Below the pieces are notes generated by a model that saw only the letters and a program-made list of their open reading frames with translations, made no database searches and had not been told where the DNA came from. A stretch of 28,018 bases of DNA from Actinomycetota bacterium. Its GTDB lineage: Bacteria; Actinomycetota; Thermoleophilia; Gaiellales; Gaiellaceae. Below are positions 14,072 to 21,324 of the stretch, in pieces. Where the stretch lies: the NCBI GenBank assembly GCA_005885565.1, contig VAXK01000217.1:1-28018 (forward strand). The letters run 5' to 3'. Position 1 is the first letter of the stretch, and each line of letters starts with the position of its first letter. The translations under genes and the position numbers were made by a program.

Positions 14072-15436
14072 CTATCGCGATCGTGAGTCGAGCTTCTCGT
14101 CGGCGAGGACGATGTGGAGCTCACAGTACGCCTTGGCACTCTTGTTGGTGGGGTCGCGTTCGAGAGCCTTCTGACACAGCCGCTTCCCCGCTTCGATCTC
14201 TCGTTTCTTTCCGAACACGATCTTGATCAGGCCGAGCGTGTCGAGCTCGTGTTGGAGAAGCTTGCCCTCTCCCCCACGAAACCGAGCGACTTCCTCCATC
14301 AACTGGCGAGCTCTCTTCTCCCCGCGGCCGAACTCGGCGAGGAGCGCCGCGACATTCGCCTTGCACCCCGCGACGGACTCGTCGTCCAGAGCCTGCGCTG
14401 ACCTGAGCGCTGACTCGCTCGCGTCGATTGCCGCAGGCAGGTCGTTGAAGATGTACAAGGCCGTCGCCTTGAGCGAGAGCGACCAGACCTTGCTCTCGGC
14501 TGTAGTCGGTGCCATGACCCACCGGTTGATGTAGTCGAGCGCAAGCTGATCGAGGTCGTCGCGCTCACGGCGGGCCGCCAGGACGGTAAGCGCCCAGCCG
14601 GTGACGCCGTCGTACGAGCCCGAGAACGCTCGGATGCTCTCGATGGCGTCCGCGCAGTCCCCGGCTCGATACACGGGATTCCGCATCAGGTCGTGAACGA
14701 GCGTCCGGTACTCGTCTGGTCGCTCGACTGTGGCCAGGAGCGAGTCCGAGACGTCCTGGACCAGCGAGAGCGAGCATGCGTGCCTTCGCTGACGCTCCCG
14801 CTTCCACAGCTCTGTGATCTCCTTCTTGAACGAGTTGGTCAGCCTGTCGATGTCGGTGAGCTGTTTGCTCGCATACCTCATCACCACATGAATCGCGTCG
14901 GGAAGCGACCCCTGTGGCTTGTAGGTCAGGTCATGCGCCCACGTCGTCCACGCGTCGTGGAGGACGCTCTTGATCTGGACTTCGCAGCGCACCCCCGCAT
15001 ACCTCGGATCAGCGAGCTCGACGTCGAGATGCCGGGCGACGTATCCCTTCTCGTTCTTGGTTCTCGCCTCGAACGTCAGCGTTCCCCGCGCTTCGTGTGC
15101 CCGGAGGAACTTCTCGACGTCTGACGTCTGGGCCCGGTAGTTGCAGACGACGGTGATGCCGATGATGTCGCTGACGTCCTGGATTCCGAAGCGATCGTCG
15201 CCATCTTCGCGCTTCGCGAGCACCTTCTCCTTGATCTGCCACGCGTCCTTGAACTCGCTCTTCCCACGCTGTTTATGGCCTCGCGAGTACACCGAGTAGA
15301 CGACGCCTTTCCCTTCGTCGGAATCGGCGTAGTCCTGGAGAAGACCCCGCAGAAGCGCAAGCGCTTCGAGGTACCGCCAGCCGTTGTCGTTGAGGAACGA
15401 CGCGACGTCGGTGGTGGTTAGCTCCCCGTCGTCCAT
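14072..15436 (-). CDS. RelA/SpoT-domain protein with helical TPR-like C-terminus
   Basis: 454 residues. Residues 45-175 match the (p)ppGpp synthetase fold: SRGHKQRGKSEFKDAWQI (51-68) for the basic ATP-binding segment, DVSDIIGITVVCNY (87-100, catalytic-site Asp 90), EKGYVARHLDVEL (129-141, the GYxxxH motif) and CEVQIKSVLHDAWTTWAHDL (151-170) with the essential Glu 152 and His 168. The HD hydrolase and TGS/ACT domains of Rel are absent, so this is a synthetase-only enzyme of the small alarmone synthetase/toxSAS/CapRel type. Residues about 180-454 are helical and TPR-like (LPAAIDASESALRSAQAL, ALERDPTNKSAKAYCELH). The G+C content is much lower than the neighbours (34/60 at 14161-14220 and 32/60 at 14821-14880, against 44/60 at 16981-17040), a sign of recent acquisition. 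A stress or phage-defence role is inferred, not shown. Confidence 0.85.
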   Translation of the reverse strand: MDDGELTTTDVASFLNDNGWRYLEALALLRGLLQDYADSDEGKGVVYSVYSRGHKQRGKSEFKDAWQIKEKVLAKREDGDDRFGIQDVSDIIGITVVCNYRAQTSDVEKFLRAHEARGTLTFEARTKNEKGYVARHLDVELADPRYAGVRCEVQIKSVLHDAWTTWAHDLTYKPQGSLPDAIHVVMRYASKQLTDIDRLTNSFKKEITELWKRERQRRHACSLSLVQDVSDSLLATVERPDEYRTLVHDLMRNPVYRAGDCADAIESIRAFSGSYDGVTGWALTVLAARRERDDLDQLALDYINRWVMAPTTAESKVWSLSLKATALYIFNDLPAAIDASESALRSAQALDDESVAGCKANVAALLAEFGRGEKRARQLMEEVARFRGGEGKLLQHELDTLGLIKIVFGKKREIEAGKRLCQKALERDPTNKSAKAYCELHIVLADEKLDSRSR

Positions 15437-15472
15437 TGGACAGTCCAGAACACCCGCCGGTTTGACATTGTC
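15437..15472. promoter_or_regulatory. Two operator-like inverted repeats before the RelA/SpoT-like gene
   Basis: TGGACAGTCCA (15437-15447) abuts the start codon, and GACATTGTC (15464-15472) lies 26 bases away centre to centre. Both have the form GAC-N-GTC. The position suits a repressor covering the promoter of a potentially toxic gene, but both are short and no regulator is adjacent. Confidence 0.3.
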
Positions 15473-15558
15473 TCATGTCGGCGAGCTCAGTGGAAAACCG
15501 CGCTGCGCGCGACGGGACTCTGGCGGGGCCCGTCAGCCGGCGACGGCGCCGAGGCTGC

Positions 15559-16545
15559 TTAGCGGCGGCCCTCCGCCAACTCCTCGAGAGCCACGCGATC
15601 GACGGCGTCGCCGGGCACGACGGCCACGCGCGCCGGCGTCGCCGCTCGCAGCGTCGCCTTCCTCGTGCCGCCTTCCAGAAGCGCCCGTTCGCCGACGAGC
15701 GCGCCGGGGCCGACCTCGGCCACCTCCTCGCCGTCGATCTCGACCGCGAAGACACCGTCGAGCAGGAGGTACAGCTCGTCCCCCGGCGCGCCTTGCTCGA
15801 CGAGCGTCTCTCCGGCCTCGAGCCGCTTCCGCTCCGGCGCTGCGCCGCCCTGCATGATCTCGCGCGAGAGGCGCCGCTCGAGCTCGCTCTCCGCGGCGGT
15901 CACGACGGCCGGAGCGTCTTCCTCGCCCCAGGGCGTCCGCTCGCCGTGCGACTCGCGGTACCAGATCTTGAAGTCGATCGTGCCCGCCTTCTGCACGAGG
16001 ACACCGTCGTTGCCGTAGATCCAGTGCCGCGGAAAGCCGCTCGCGCCGACGAGCTCGTGCTCGGCCGAGCCGTCGGCTCGAATGGTGAGCGCGAGGGTCG
16101 TCCAGGCCGTAGCGCCGTTGATGCGGAAGAACGGCTTGCCGCGGACCCTGCGCGGAGCCGGGAAGCCCGCACGTCCGCCGACCGTCTGGACGAACCGGAC
16201 GGCGTCGTCTGTGACCTCCGGCTCGGATCGCAGCGTGTCGTACGGGACGCCGGCGAAGATCACGTCCTTCGGGCCGAGCCGGAACGTCGTCGACCCGACG
16301 AACGCCTCCCCGGCCTGGCCGTGGCCGACGACGCGACCGTTGTCGACCTCGATCCAGGCCTTCAAGAAGTTCGCCTCGCGGAAACGATCCTCGTCCTGGA
16401 GCCGCGGCAGGTCGCCGGGGGCGAGCCGGTCGGGCGGCGGCTCGTCGTAGTGGCCGATCCCGAGCTCGAACGGCACCTTCGGCATCCCTTCGATCGCCTC
16501 CGACGGGATCCACGAGATCGCGGTGACGGTTTTCTCGATGCGCAT
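15559..16545 (-). CDS. Cyclic nucleotide-binding domain protein with unknown N-terminal domain
   Basis: 328 residues. The last 90 or so form a cNMP-binding beta-roll: RKRLEAGETLVEQGAPGDEL, YLLLDGVFAVEIDGEEVAEV, and the phosphate-binding cassette GALVGERALLEGGTRKATLR, where GE and the Arg before AT are the ligand-contacting residues. There is no HTH, so it is not a Crp-type regulator. Residues 1-230 are a soluble, mostly beta domain that I do not recognise (FELGIGHYDEPPPD, RHWIYGNDGVLVQKAG). It probably senses cAMP/cGMP and controls its own N-terminal domain. It follows the DRG-like GTPase by 17 bases, so it is in its operon, and precedes the RelA/SpoT-like gene by 122 bases on the same strand. 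Confidence 0.82.
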   Translation of the reverse strand: MRIEKTVTAISWIPSEAIEGMPKVPFELGIGHYDEPPPDRLAPGDLPRLQDEDRFREANFLKAWIEVDNGRVVGHGQAGEAFVGSTTFRLGPKDVIFAGVPYDTLRSEPEVTDDAVRFVQTVGGRAGFPAPRRVRGKPFFRINGATAWTTLALTIRADGSAEHELVGASGFPRHWIYGNDGVLVQKAGTIDFKIWYRESHGERTPWGEEDAPAVVTAAESELERRLSREIMQGGAAPERKRLEAGETLVEQGAPGDELYLLLDGVFAVEIDGEEVAEVGPGALVGERALLEGGTRKATLRAATPARVAVVPGDAVDRVALEELAEGRR

Positions 16546-16562
16546 GGGCGCAGGTTAACGCC

Positions 16563-17477
16563 CTACGCGAGAATCTCCACCACGTCTCCATCCGCCACGA
16601 CGTGGTCGCGGCCGACTCGCTGCCCCTCGAAGCGCGCGGACGGGCCCCACACGCGGGCGCCGCGGCAGCTCTCCGCGAGGTCGTGGTGGATGGTTCGCGC
16701 GACGTCGACCACCGTTGCGGGCGGATGGAGCGCGACCGGCTGATCGTCCCGCAGGAAGACCCGCAGCAGGCCGGTGAGCCGCCACACGGCCTCGCGAAAG
16801 GCCTCGAGGCTCGCCTCGTCCAGGATGGACACGACGACGAGCTCCAGGTCGGGGAGGGCCGCGGCGAGGTGCGCGATCGCGCCCGGCGGCGCCTCGTCGG
16901 CCTTCGTCGCGGCGAGGATCGCCGGGAGCGCGATGCCGCTCGCGTCGAGCTCGCGCCGGATCGTCTCGAGCTCGTCGAGCGGTGCGGACGCGTCGTGGCA
17001 GAGGACGATCGCGTCGGCATCGCGGAGCACGCCGAGGAGCGCGCGGCCGCCGCCGCGGCCCTCGCTCGCGCCCTGGATCAGTCCGGGGATCTCGACCAGC
17101 TGGACGAGCACGCCGCGGATCCGCGTCAGCGCCGGCACCGGCCGGGTGGTCGTGAACGCGTACTCGCCGGTCTTGATCTGCACGTTCGACAGTGCTTGGA
17201 GCAGCGACGACTTGCCGCTGTTCGGCGCGCCGACGAGGGCGATCTGCGCGGCGCCCTCGCGGCGGACGGCGATCGAGTCGCGGTGGACGACCCGGCTCCG
17301 GATTCGCGTCTCCTCGACCTGTGCGCTGACCCACTTGCGGATCTCCGCATACGGCCCGCTGCGGTAGTTCGGCAGCTCGGCGAGGATCGCGCGCAGCTCG
17401 CGCATCCGCTCGGAGCCGTCCTTTCCGACCAGACGGCGCTTGATCACCTGCATCTGCGTGCGGTGCGGCATCGGCAC
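16563..17477 (-). CDS. DRG/Obg-like GTPase with C-terminal TGS domain
   Basis: 304 residues. The G domain has G1 GAPNSGKSS (83-91), switch-I region GEYAFTTTRPVPA (104-116), G3 EIPGLIQGASEGRGGG (129-144) and G4 TKAD (191-194). The residues after G3 (GLIxGAxxGxGxG) are specific to the Obg/DRG branch. Residues 245-304 are a TGS domain (VVDVARTIHHDLAESCRGA ... DGDVVEIL). This DRG-like form with an N-terminal helical segment is smaller than Obg and lacks its glycine-rich fold. A ribosome- or RNA-linked role is inferred from the family. G3 is EIPG rather than DxxG, and G4 is TKxD rather than NKxD, so nucleotide specificity may be relaxed. GTG start six bases after TACGCT on the minus strand. Confidence 0.88.
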   Translation of the reverse strand: MPMPHRTQMQVIKRRLVGKDGSERMRELRAILAELPNYRSGPYAEIRKWVSAQVEETRIRSRVVHRDSIAVRREGAAQIALVGAPNSGKSSLLQALSNVQIKTGEYAFTTTRPVPALTRIRGVLVQLVEIPGLIQGASEGRGGGRALLGVLRDADAIVLCHDASAPLDELETIRRELDASGIALPAILAATKADEAPPGAIAHLAAALPDLELVVVSILDEASLEAFREAVWRLTGLLRVFLRDDQPVALHPPATVVDVARTIHHDLAESCRGARVWGPSARFEGQRVGRDHVVADGDVVEILA

Positions 17478-17483
17478 GGCGTG

Positions 17484-17489
17484 AGCGTA
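17484..17489 (-). promoter_or_regulatory. Candidate -10 box of the GTPase operon
   Basis: On the minus strand TACGCT is followed by six bases and the GTG at 17477, the same leaderless geometry as 3221, 5578 and 24805. No Shine-Dalgarno is seen. Confidence 0.4.
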
Positions 17490-17527
17490 CGTTTAACCCG
17501 GTCGTGCGCAGGGCAGATCGGATTGCG

Positions 17528-17962
17528 ATGAAGTGGGCGGCGCTCGTCGCGTGGGTGCTGACCGCGGGCGGTGGCTTCGTCCTCCTGACGATCTGGCTCG
17601 CCCGCGGCGGGATGCGGCAAGGCCGCGAAGGCGGCGGCCGGATCAAGCCGCCCTTGATCCTGAGCCACTTCCTGCTCGCGGCGACCGGCCTCGTGATCTG
17701 GATCGTCTACCTCGTGGACGACAAGAAGGCGATCGCGTGGATCGCCTTCGCGATTCTCGCCGTCGTCGCCTTGCTCGGGTGGACGATGTTCGCGATCTGG
17801 TGGCGGCGCCGTCAGGCCCGGGGAGCGGTGGCCGAAGCTGTGAGCCCCGACACGCCGGCCGAGCAGCGCTTCCCCGTGCCGATCGTGGCGCTGCACGGCG
17901 TGCTCGCCGTGACGACGGTGGTGCTGGTCTTCCTAACGGCCGTCGGCCTCGGCGGGAGTTAA
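17528..17962 (+). CDS. Four-helix integral membrane protein, function unknown
   Basis: About 144 residues from the ATG at 17528 (a GTG at 17504 is possible, but adds only a basic tail that overlaps the divergent promoter). Four hydrophobic helices: WAALVAWVLTAGGGFVLLTI, HFLLAATGLVIWIVYLV, AWIAFAILAVVALLGWTMFA and ALHGVLAVTTVVLVFLTAVG. A conserved-looking His starts helix 2 (LSHF) and another begins helix 4 (LHG), reminiscent of small haem- or copper-binding bundles. I cannot assign a family. Diverges from the GTPase operon. Its TAA stop codon forms the first three bases of repeat copy C. Confidence 0.7.
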   Translation: MKWAALVAWVLTAGGGFVLLTIWLARGGMRQGREGGGRIKPPLILSHFLLAATGLVIWIVYLVDDKKAIAWIAFAILAVVALLGWTMFAIWWRRRQARGAVAEAVSPDTPAEQRFPVPIVALHGVLAVTTVVLVFLTAVGLGGS

Positions 17963-18031
17963 GGCGCCGCTTGCGGTGCCGTCCTCAGGACGGGCGGATT
18001 TCCCGCACGTCCGTCTGAAATGACCGGTCGA
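17960..18031 (+). repeat. Two-hairpin repeat element, copy C
   Basis: Begins TAAGGCGCCGC, TAA being the stop of the membrane protein gene. Hairpin 1 (17963-17980) pairs as in copy B with one G-T wobble. Hairpin 2 keeps the outer stem GGACG/CGTCC (17988-17992 with 18008-18012) but has a different inner stem, GCGG/CCGC (17994-17997 with 18003-18006), where copy B has GCAGGC/GCCTGC. The tail GTCTGAAATGACCGGTCGA matches copy B at all but one base. The other strand is read through by nagZ, which ends inside the element. Confidence 0.85.
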
Positions 18032-19430
18032 CCGAAGGGAGTTGGCGAGGCGCGAGTAAGACCTCGGCGGCTGCCTCGAAGTTCACGCGGCCGGCGCCGT
18101 TCGTCGCGACGTAGCCCGGGGCGCGACGCGGGCGCCAGAGCGGGATCCCCGTCTCGACGACGACTGCGTCGGGCGCGGTCGCGAGCACCTGCTCCGCCGC
18201 CTCTCGCTCCCACTCGTGCCGGTGCGCGTCGCGGAGGACGAGGACGACCTGGCGGCCGCCGTGGTCGAGGGGCGCGGTCGGCGACCCGGTGAGACGAACG
18301 GTCTCGGCGCCGAGGACGTCGCCGAGGCCGTGGCGCGCGGGGCCCGCCGCGATCGACGGCTCGGGCCTGAGCTCGACGACGAGCGGCGGCCGCGCCAGCT
18401 CGACCGCGCCCTCCGCTCGGAGGGCGCGCCGCGCCGCTTCGAGCCCCACCTCGGTGCCAGGCACGTGCCTGGCACCGGGACTCGCCCCGGCGGACATGCC
18501 CGCGACGCGGCCGGCCGCCTCGGCGAGCCGCTCCTCGGGGAGACGCCCTGTGGAAACCGCATCGACGATCGTTCGATGGACGCGCTCGACCGGCTCGGGG
18601 CCGAGGCCGGCGCCGAGGCAGAGCGCGTCCGCGCCGGCGGCGAGCGCCCGGACGGCGCCCTCCATTCCCACGGTCGCGGTGACGCCCTTCATGTCGAGCG
18701 CGTCGGTGATTACGAGGCCGGCGAAGCCGAGCTCTTCCCGCAGCAGGTCGTGGAGGATCCGGCGGCTCACCGTGGCCGGCGCGTCGTCGAGCTCGGGGAC
18801 CCGGATGTGGGCGGTCATGATCGCGCGCACGCCCGCGTCGATCGCGGCTCGGAACGGAAGGAGCGCCGCGCCCAGGTCGCCGCCGACCGTCGGCAGCTCG
18901 TGGTGCGAGTCGAGCTCGGTGTCGCCGTGGCCGGGGAAGTGCTTGGCGCAGGCCGCGACGCCGGCCTCCTGCATCCCGCGCACGAAAGCCGCGACGTGCC
19001 GCGCCACGAGCTCCGGCTCCGAGCCGAACGAACGAATCCCGATCACCGGGTTCCGCGGGTTCGTGTTCACGTCGGCGACGGGCGCGAAGTTCAGGGTCAC
19101 GCCCACCGCGGCGAGGTCGGCGCCGATCGCCGCTCCGACCTCCTTCGTGAGCTCGACGTCGTCGACCACGCCGAGCGCGAAGTTGCCCGGATACGAGCTC
19201 CCGCGGTCGTGCTCGAGGCGGGTCACGTCGCCGCCCTCCTCGTCGATCACGACAAGGAGGCCGCGGAGCTCGCCCGTCAGCGCCGCGAGCTGCTCCCGGC
19301 TCTCGACGTTGTGCGAGAAGAGGACGACGCCGCCGAGGCCGTCCTCGATCCAGCGGCGCAGCCAATCGGGGACGGCCAGGCCGTCGAACCCCGGCAGCAA
19401 GCAGGCCGCCGCGAGCCGCTCGAGACTCAA
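17985..19430 (-). CDS. nagZ: Beta-N-acetylglucosaminidase, glycoside hydrolase family 3
   Basis: 481 residues. Removes N-acetylglucosamine from muropeptides or chitooligosaccharides. The GH3 signature KHFPGHGDTELDSHHELPT (163-181) contains the NagZ-type His/Asp catalytic dyad, and the nucleophile Asp 243 is in VITDALDMKGV. The N-terminal barrel starts LLPGFDGL...VVLFSHN. A linker at 310-330 leads to a C-terminal alpha/beta domain. Two oddities: residues 318-327 (PGARHVPGTE) are encoded by a copy of the 26-bp palindrome, and the last 15 residues (VDRSFQTDVREIRPS) are encoded by repeat copy C, which also gives the stop. The start is TTG at 19430, overlapping the permease stop (TTGA). There is no signal peptide, so it is cytoplasmic, in the transporter operon. 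Confidence 0.93.
   Translation of the reverse strand: MSLERLAAACLLPGFDGLAVPDWLRRWIEDGLGGVVLFSHNVESREQLAALTGELRGLLVVIDEEGGDVTRLEHDRGSSYPGNFALGVVDDVELTKEVGAAIGADLAAVGVTLNFAPVADVNTNPRNPVIGIRSFGSEPELVARHVAAFVRGMQEAGVAACAKHFPGHGDTELDSHHELPTVGGDLGAALLPFRAAIDAGVRAIMTAHIRVPELDDAPATVSRRILHDLLREELGFAGLVITDALDMKGVTATVGMEGAVRALAAGADALCLGAGLGPEPVERVHRTIVDAVSTGRLPEERLAEAAGRVAGMSAGASPGARHVPGTEVGLEAARRALRAEGAVELARPPLVVELRPEPSIAAGPARHGLGDVLGAETVRLTGSPTAPLDHGGRQVVLVLRDAHRHEWEREAAEQVLATAPDAVVVETGIPLWRPRRAPGYVATNGAGRVNFEAAAEVLLAPRQLPSVDRSFQTDVREIRPS
18452..18477. repeat. Perfect 26-bp palindrome inside nagZ (copy 2)
   Basis: Arms of 13 (CGGTGCCAGGCAC and its complement) meet at 18464/18465; it is identical to the centre of the palindrome at 8987-9016. 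On the nagZ strand it encodes about nine residues in the linker between catalytic and C-terminal domains and keeps the frame open. Confidence 0.88.
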
Positions 19431-20323
19431 GCCTTGACGGCGCCGGCCGTGAGCCCGAAGGCGATCTTCCGCTGCACGAGCAGGAAGAAGACGATCACCG
19501 GGATCGCGATCAGCGTCGAGCCGGCCATGAGCCCGCCCCAGTCGGTGTGGCGGCTCGTGCCGGTGAAGTACGAGAGCCAGACCGTCGCCGTCTGCTTCGC
19601 CCCGTCGTTCAGGAGGATGCGGGCGAAGATGTACTCGTTCCAGCTCGTGATGAAGGCGAAGATCGACGTCGCCACGAGCCCCGGCGCGACGAGCGGGAGG
19701 AGGATCTTCACGAAGGCGCCGAGCCGGCTCGAGCCGTCCACCATCGCCGCCTCCTCCAGCTCGCGCGGGATCCCGAGCAGGAAGCCGCGCAGGGTCCAGA
19801 CCGAGAACGGCAGCACGAAGGTCATGTACGTGAAGATCACGCCGGTCAGGGTGTTCACCTGCCCGTAGCGGCGGAGCACGACGAACAGCGGGATGATCAG
19901 CCCCGCCTGCGGGAGCATCTGGATCCCGATCATCAGGACGATGAAGAGCTTCTGTCCCGTGAAGCGGAACTTCGCGAGCGCGACGGCGGCGAGGAACGCG
20001 AGCGCCATCGAGAGCGCGACGGTGACGCCCACGATGATCAGGCTGTTCTTCACGTCGTCCCAGAAGAAGGGGCGGTGCACGGCGTCGCCGAAGTGCGCCA
20101 GCGTCGGGTGGAGCGAGAACCACGTCGGCGTGAGGCTGTTGATCTGGTCGTCCGGCTTGAACGCGGTCGAGATCATCCAGAAGACCGGGAAGGCCAGGAC
20201 GACGAGAACCAGGATGCCGACGAGGTTCCAGGCCGTCCGCGTGAGGCGCCGACGCCGGCTCCGACGCGGCCGCCCCACCGTGGGCGCGATAGGAGCGGGA
20301 GCGATCTGCGTCTGCGCGCTCAT
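19427..20323 (-). CDS. Sugar ABC transporter permease (MalG type)
   Basis: 298 residues with about six transmembrane helices (LVGILVLVVLAFPVFWMIS, SLIIVGVTVALSMALAFLAA, LFIVLMIGIQMLPQAGLIIP and others). The EAA loop that contacts the ATPase is EEAAMVDGSSRLGAFVKILL, typical of carbohydrate uptake permeases of the MalG family. Its ATG overlaps the upstream permease stop (ATGA), and its stop overlaps the NagZ start, so all are translationally coupled. From context it imports GlcNAc, chitobiose or a related amino sugar. Confidence 0.93.
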   Translation of the reverse strand: MSAQTQIAPAPIAPTVGRPRRSRRRRLTRTAWNLVGILVLVVLAFPVFWMISTAFKPDDQINSLTPTWFSLHPTLAHFGDAVHRPFFWDDVKNSLIIVGVTVALSMALAFLAAVALAKFRFTGQKLFIVLMIGIQMLPQAGLIIPLFVVLRRYGQVNTLTGVIFTYMTFVLPFSVWTLRGFLLGIPRELEEAAMVDGSSRLGAFVKILLPLVAPGLVATSIFAFITSWNEYIFARILLNDGAKQTATVWLSYFTGTSRHTDWGGLMAGSTLIAIPVIVFFLLVQRKIAFGLTAGAVKA

Positions 20324-21300
20324 CGCACCTCGTCGAAACGCACCATCTTGCGCACGTAGAAGACGCTGAGCAGCGCGACCATCAGGAGCATGAGGATCGA
20401 GATCGCGGCGCCGCGGCCGAAGTCGTGGAAGAAGTACCCCTGCTCGTACAGGTAGGTGCCCATCACGTAGTTGGACGTGTCGATCCGGGACTGGCCGATG
20501 AGCAGGAACGGCTGCGTGAAGACGCCGAAGTCCCAGATGATCGACAGGCTCGTCAGGATGAGGAAGATCGGCTTCAGGATCGGCACGGTCACGTCCTTGA
20601 AGACGCGCCACGGCCGCGCGCCGTCGATCTCGGCCGCCTCGACGAGCTCGCCGGGGACCTGCGAGAGGCCCGCGTAGACGGTCACGACGACGAAGGGGAT
20701 CGCGCCCCAGACGATCAGGGCCGTCACGAGCGCGAGCATCGAGAACGTCGACGCGTACCAGTCGTGCTGCATGTAGTCGCCGACGTGGAGCTTCGTGAGG
20801 ATGTAGTTGACGACGCCGTTCTCGAAGTTCGTCATCCAGAGCCACACCTGGACGGCAACGACGGGCGGCATCGCCCAGACGAGCACGAGGCCCGTGGTCA
20901 GGAGCACGCGGATCACCGAGCTGACCTGGACGAGGAGGAGCGCGATCAGCGTCCCGAGCACCATCGTCAGGCCGACGTTCGCGGCCGTGAAGATCACCGT
21001 CCGCGCGAGCGTGTGCCAGAAGACCGGGTCGTGGATGACCGAGCCGAAGTTGGCCCAGCCGACCCCGACCCCCTTGTGCTGGATCAGCTCGAAGAGCCCG
21101 TAGCGCTCGAAAGAGAGCTTGAACAGCCAGTAGAGCGGATAGCCGAGGATCGCCCCGACCGTGGCGAGGACGGGCAGGATCAGCCAGTAGGGCACCGAGG
21201 CCCGCAAGACGCCGGACCACGTGAGCGGGCGCCGCCGCCGAAGCCGAGGGGCTGCTTCGGCGGCGAGCGCCGCTCCGCTCGGGACGTGGCTACTCGGCAA
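20320..21300 (-). CDS. Sugar ABC transporter permease (MalF type)
   Basis: 326 residues. After an Arg-rich cytoplasmic tail, the first helix is YWLILPVLATVGAILGYPLY and the EAA loop VEAAEIDGARPWRVFKDVTV, followed by ILKPIFLILTSLSIIWDFGV. Arrangement and length fit the MalF/UgpA partner of the MalG-type gene that follows. The start used is TTG at 21300, preceded by GGAG four bases upstream; a later GTG just before PYWLILP would delete the cytoplasmic tail. It follows the binding-protein gene by 24 bases in the same operon. Confidence 0.9.
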   Translation of the reverse strand: MPSSHVPSGAALAAEAAPRLRRRRPLTWSGVLRASVPYWLILPVLATVGAILGYPLYWLFKLSFERYGLFELIQHKGVGVGWANFGSVIHDPVFWHTLARTVIFTAANVGLTMVLGTLIALLLVQVSSVIRVLLTTGLVLVWAMPPVVAVQVWLWMTNFENGVVNYILTKLHVGDYMQHDWYASTFSMLALVTALIVWGAIPFVVVTVYAGLSQVPGELVEAAEIDGARPWRVFKDVTVPILKPIFLILTSLSIIWDFGVFTQPFLLIGQSRIDTSNYVMGTYLYEQGYFFHDFGRGAAISILMLLMVALLSVFYVRKMVRFDEVR

Positions 21301-21324
21301 CGAGCTCCGCGTCCCGCACTTCGC

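Noticed and set aside
18216..19868. 550-residue plus-strand frame
   Set aside because: Antisense of nagZ and the permease; no motif.
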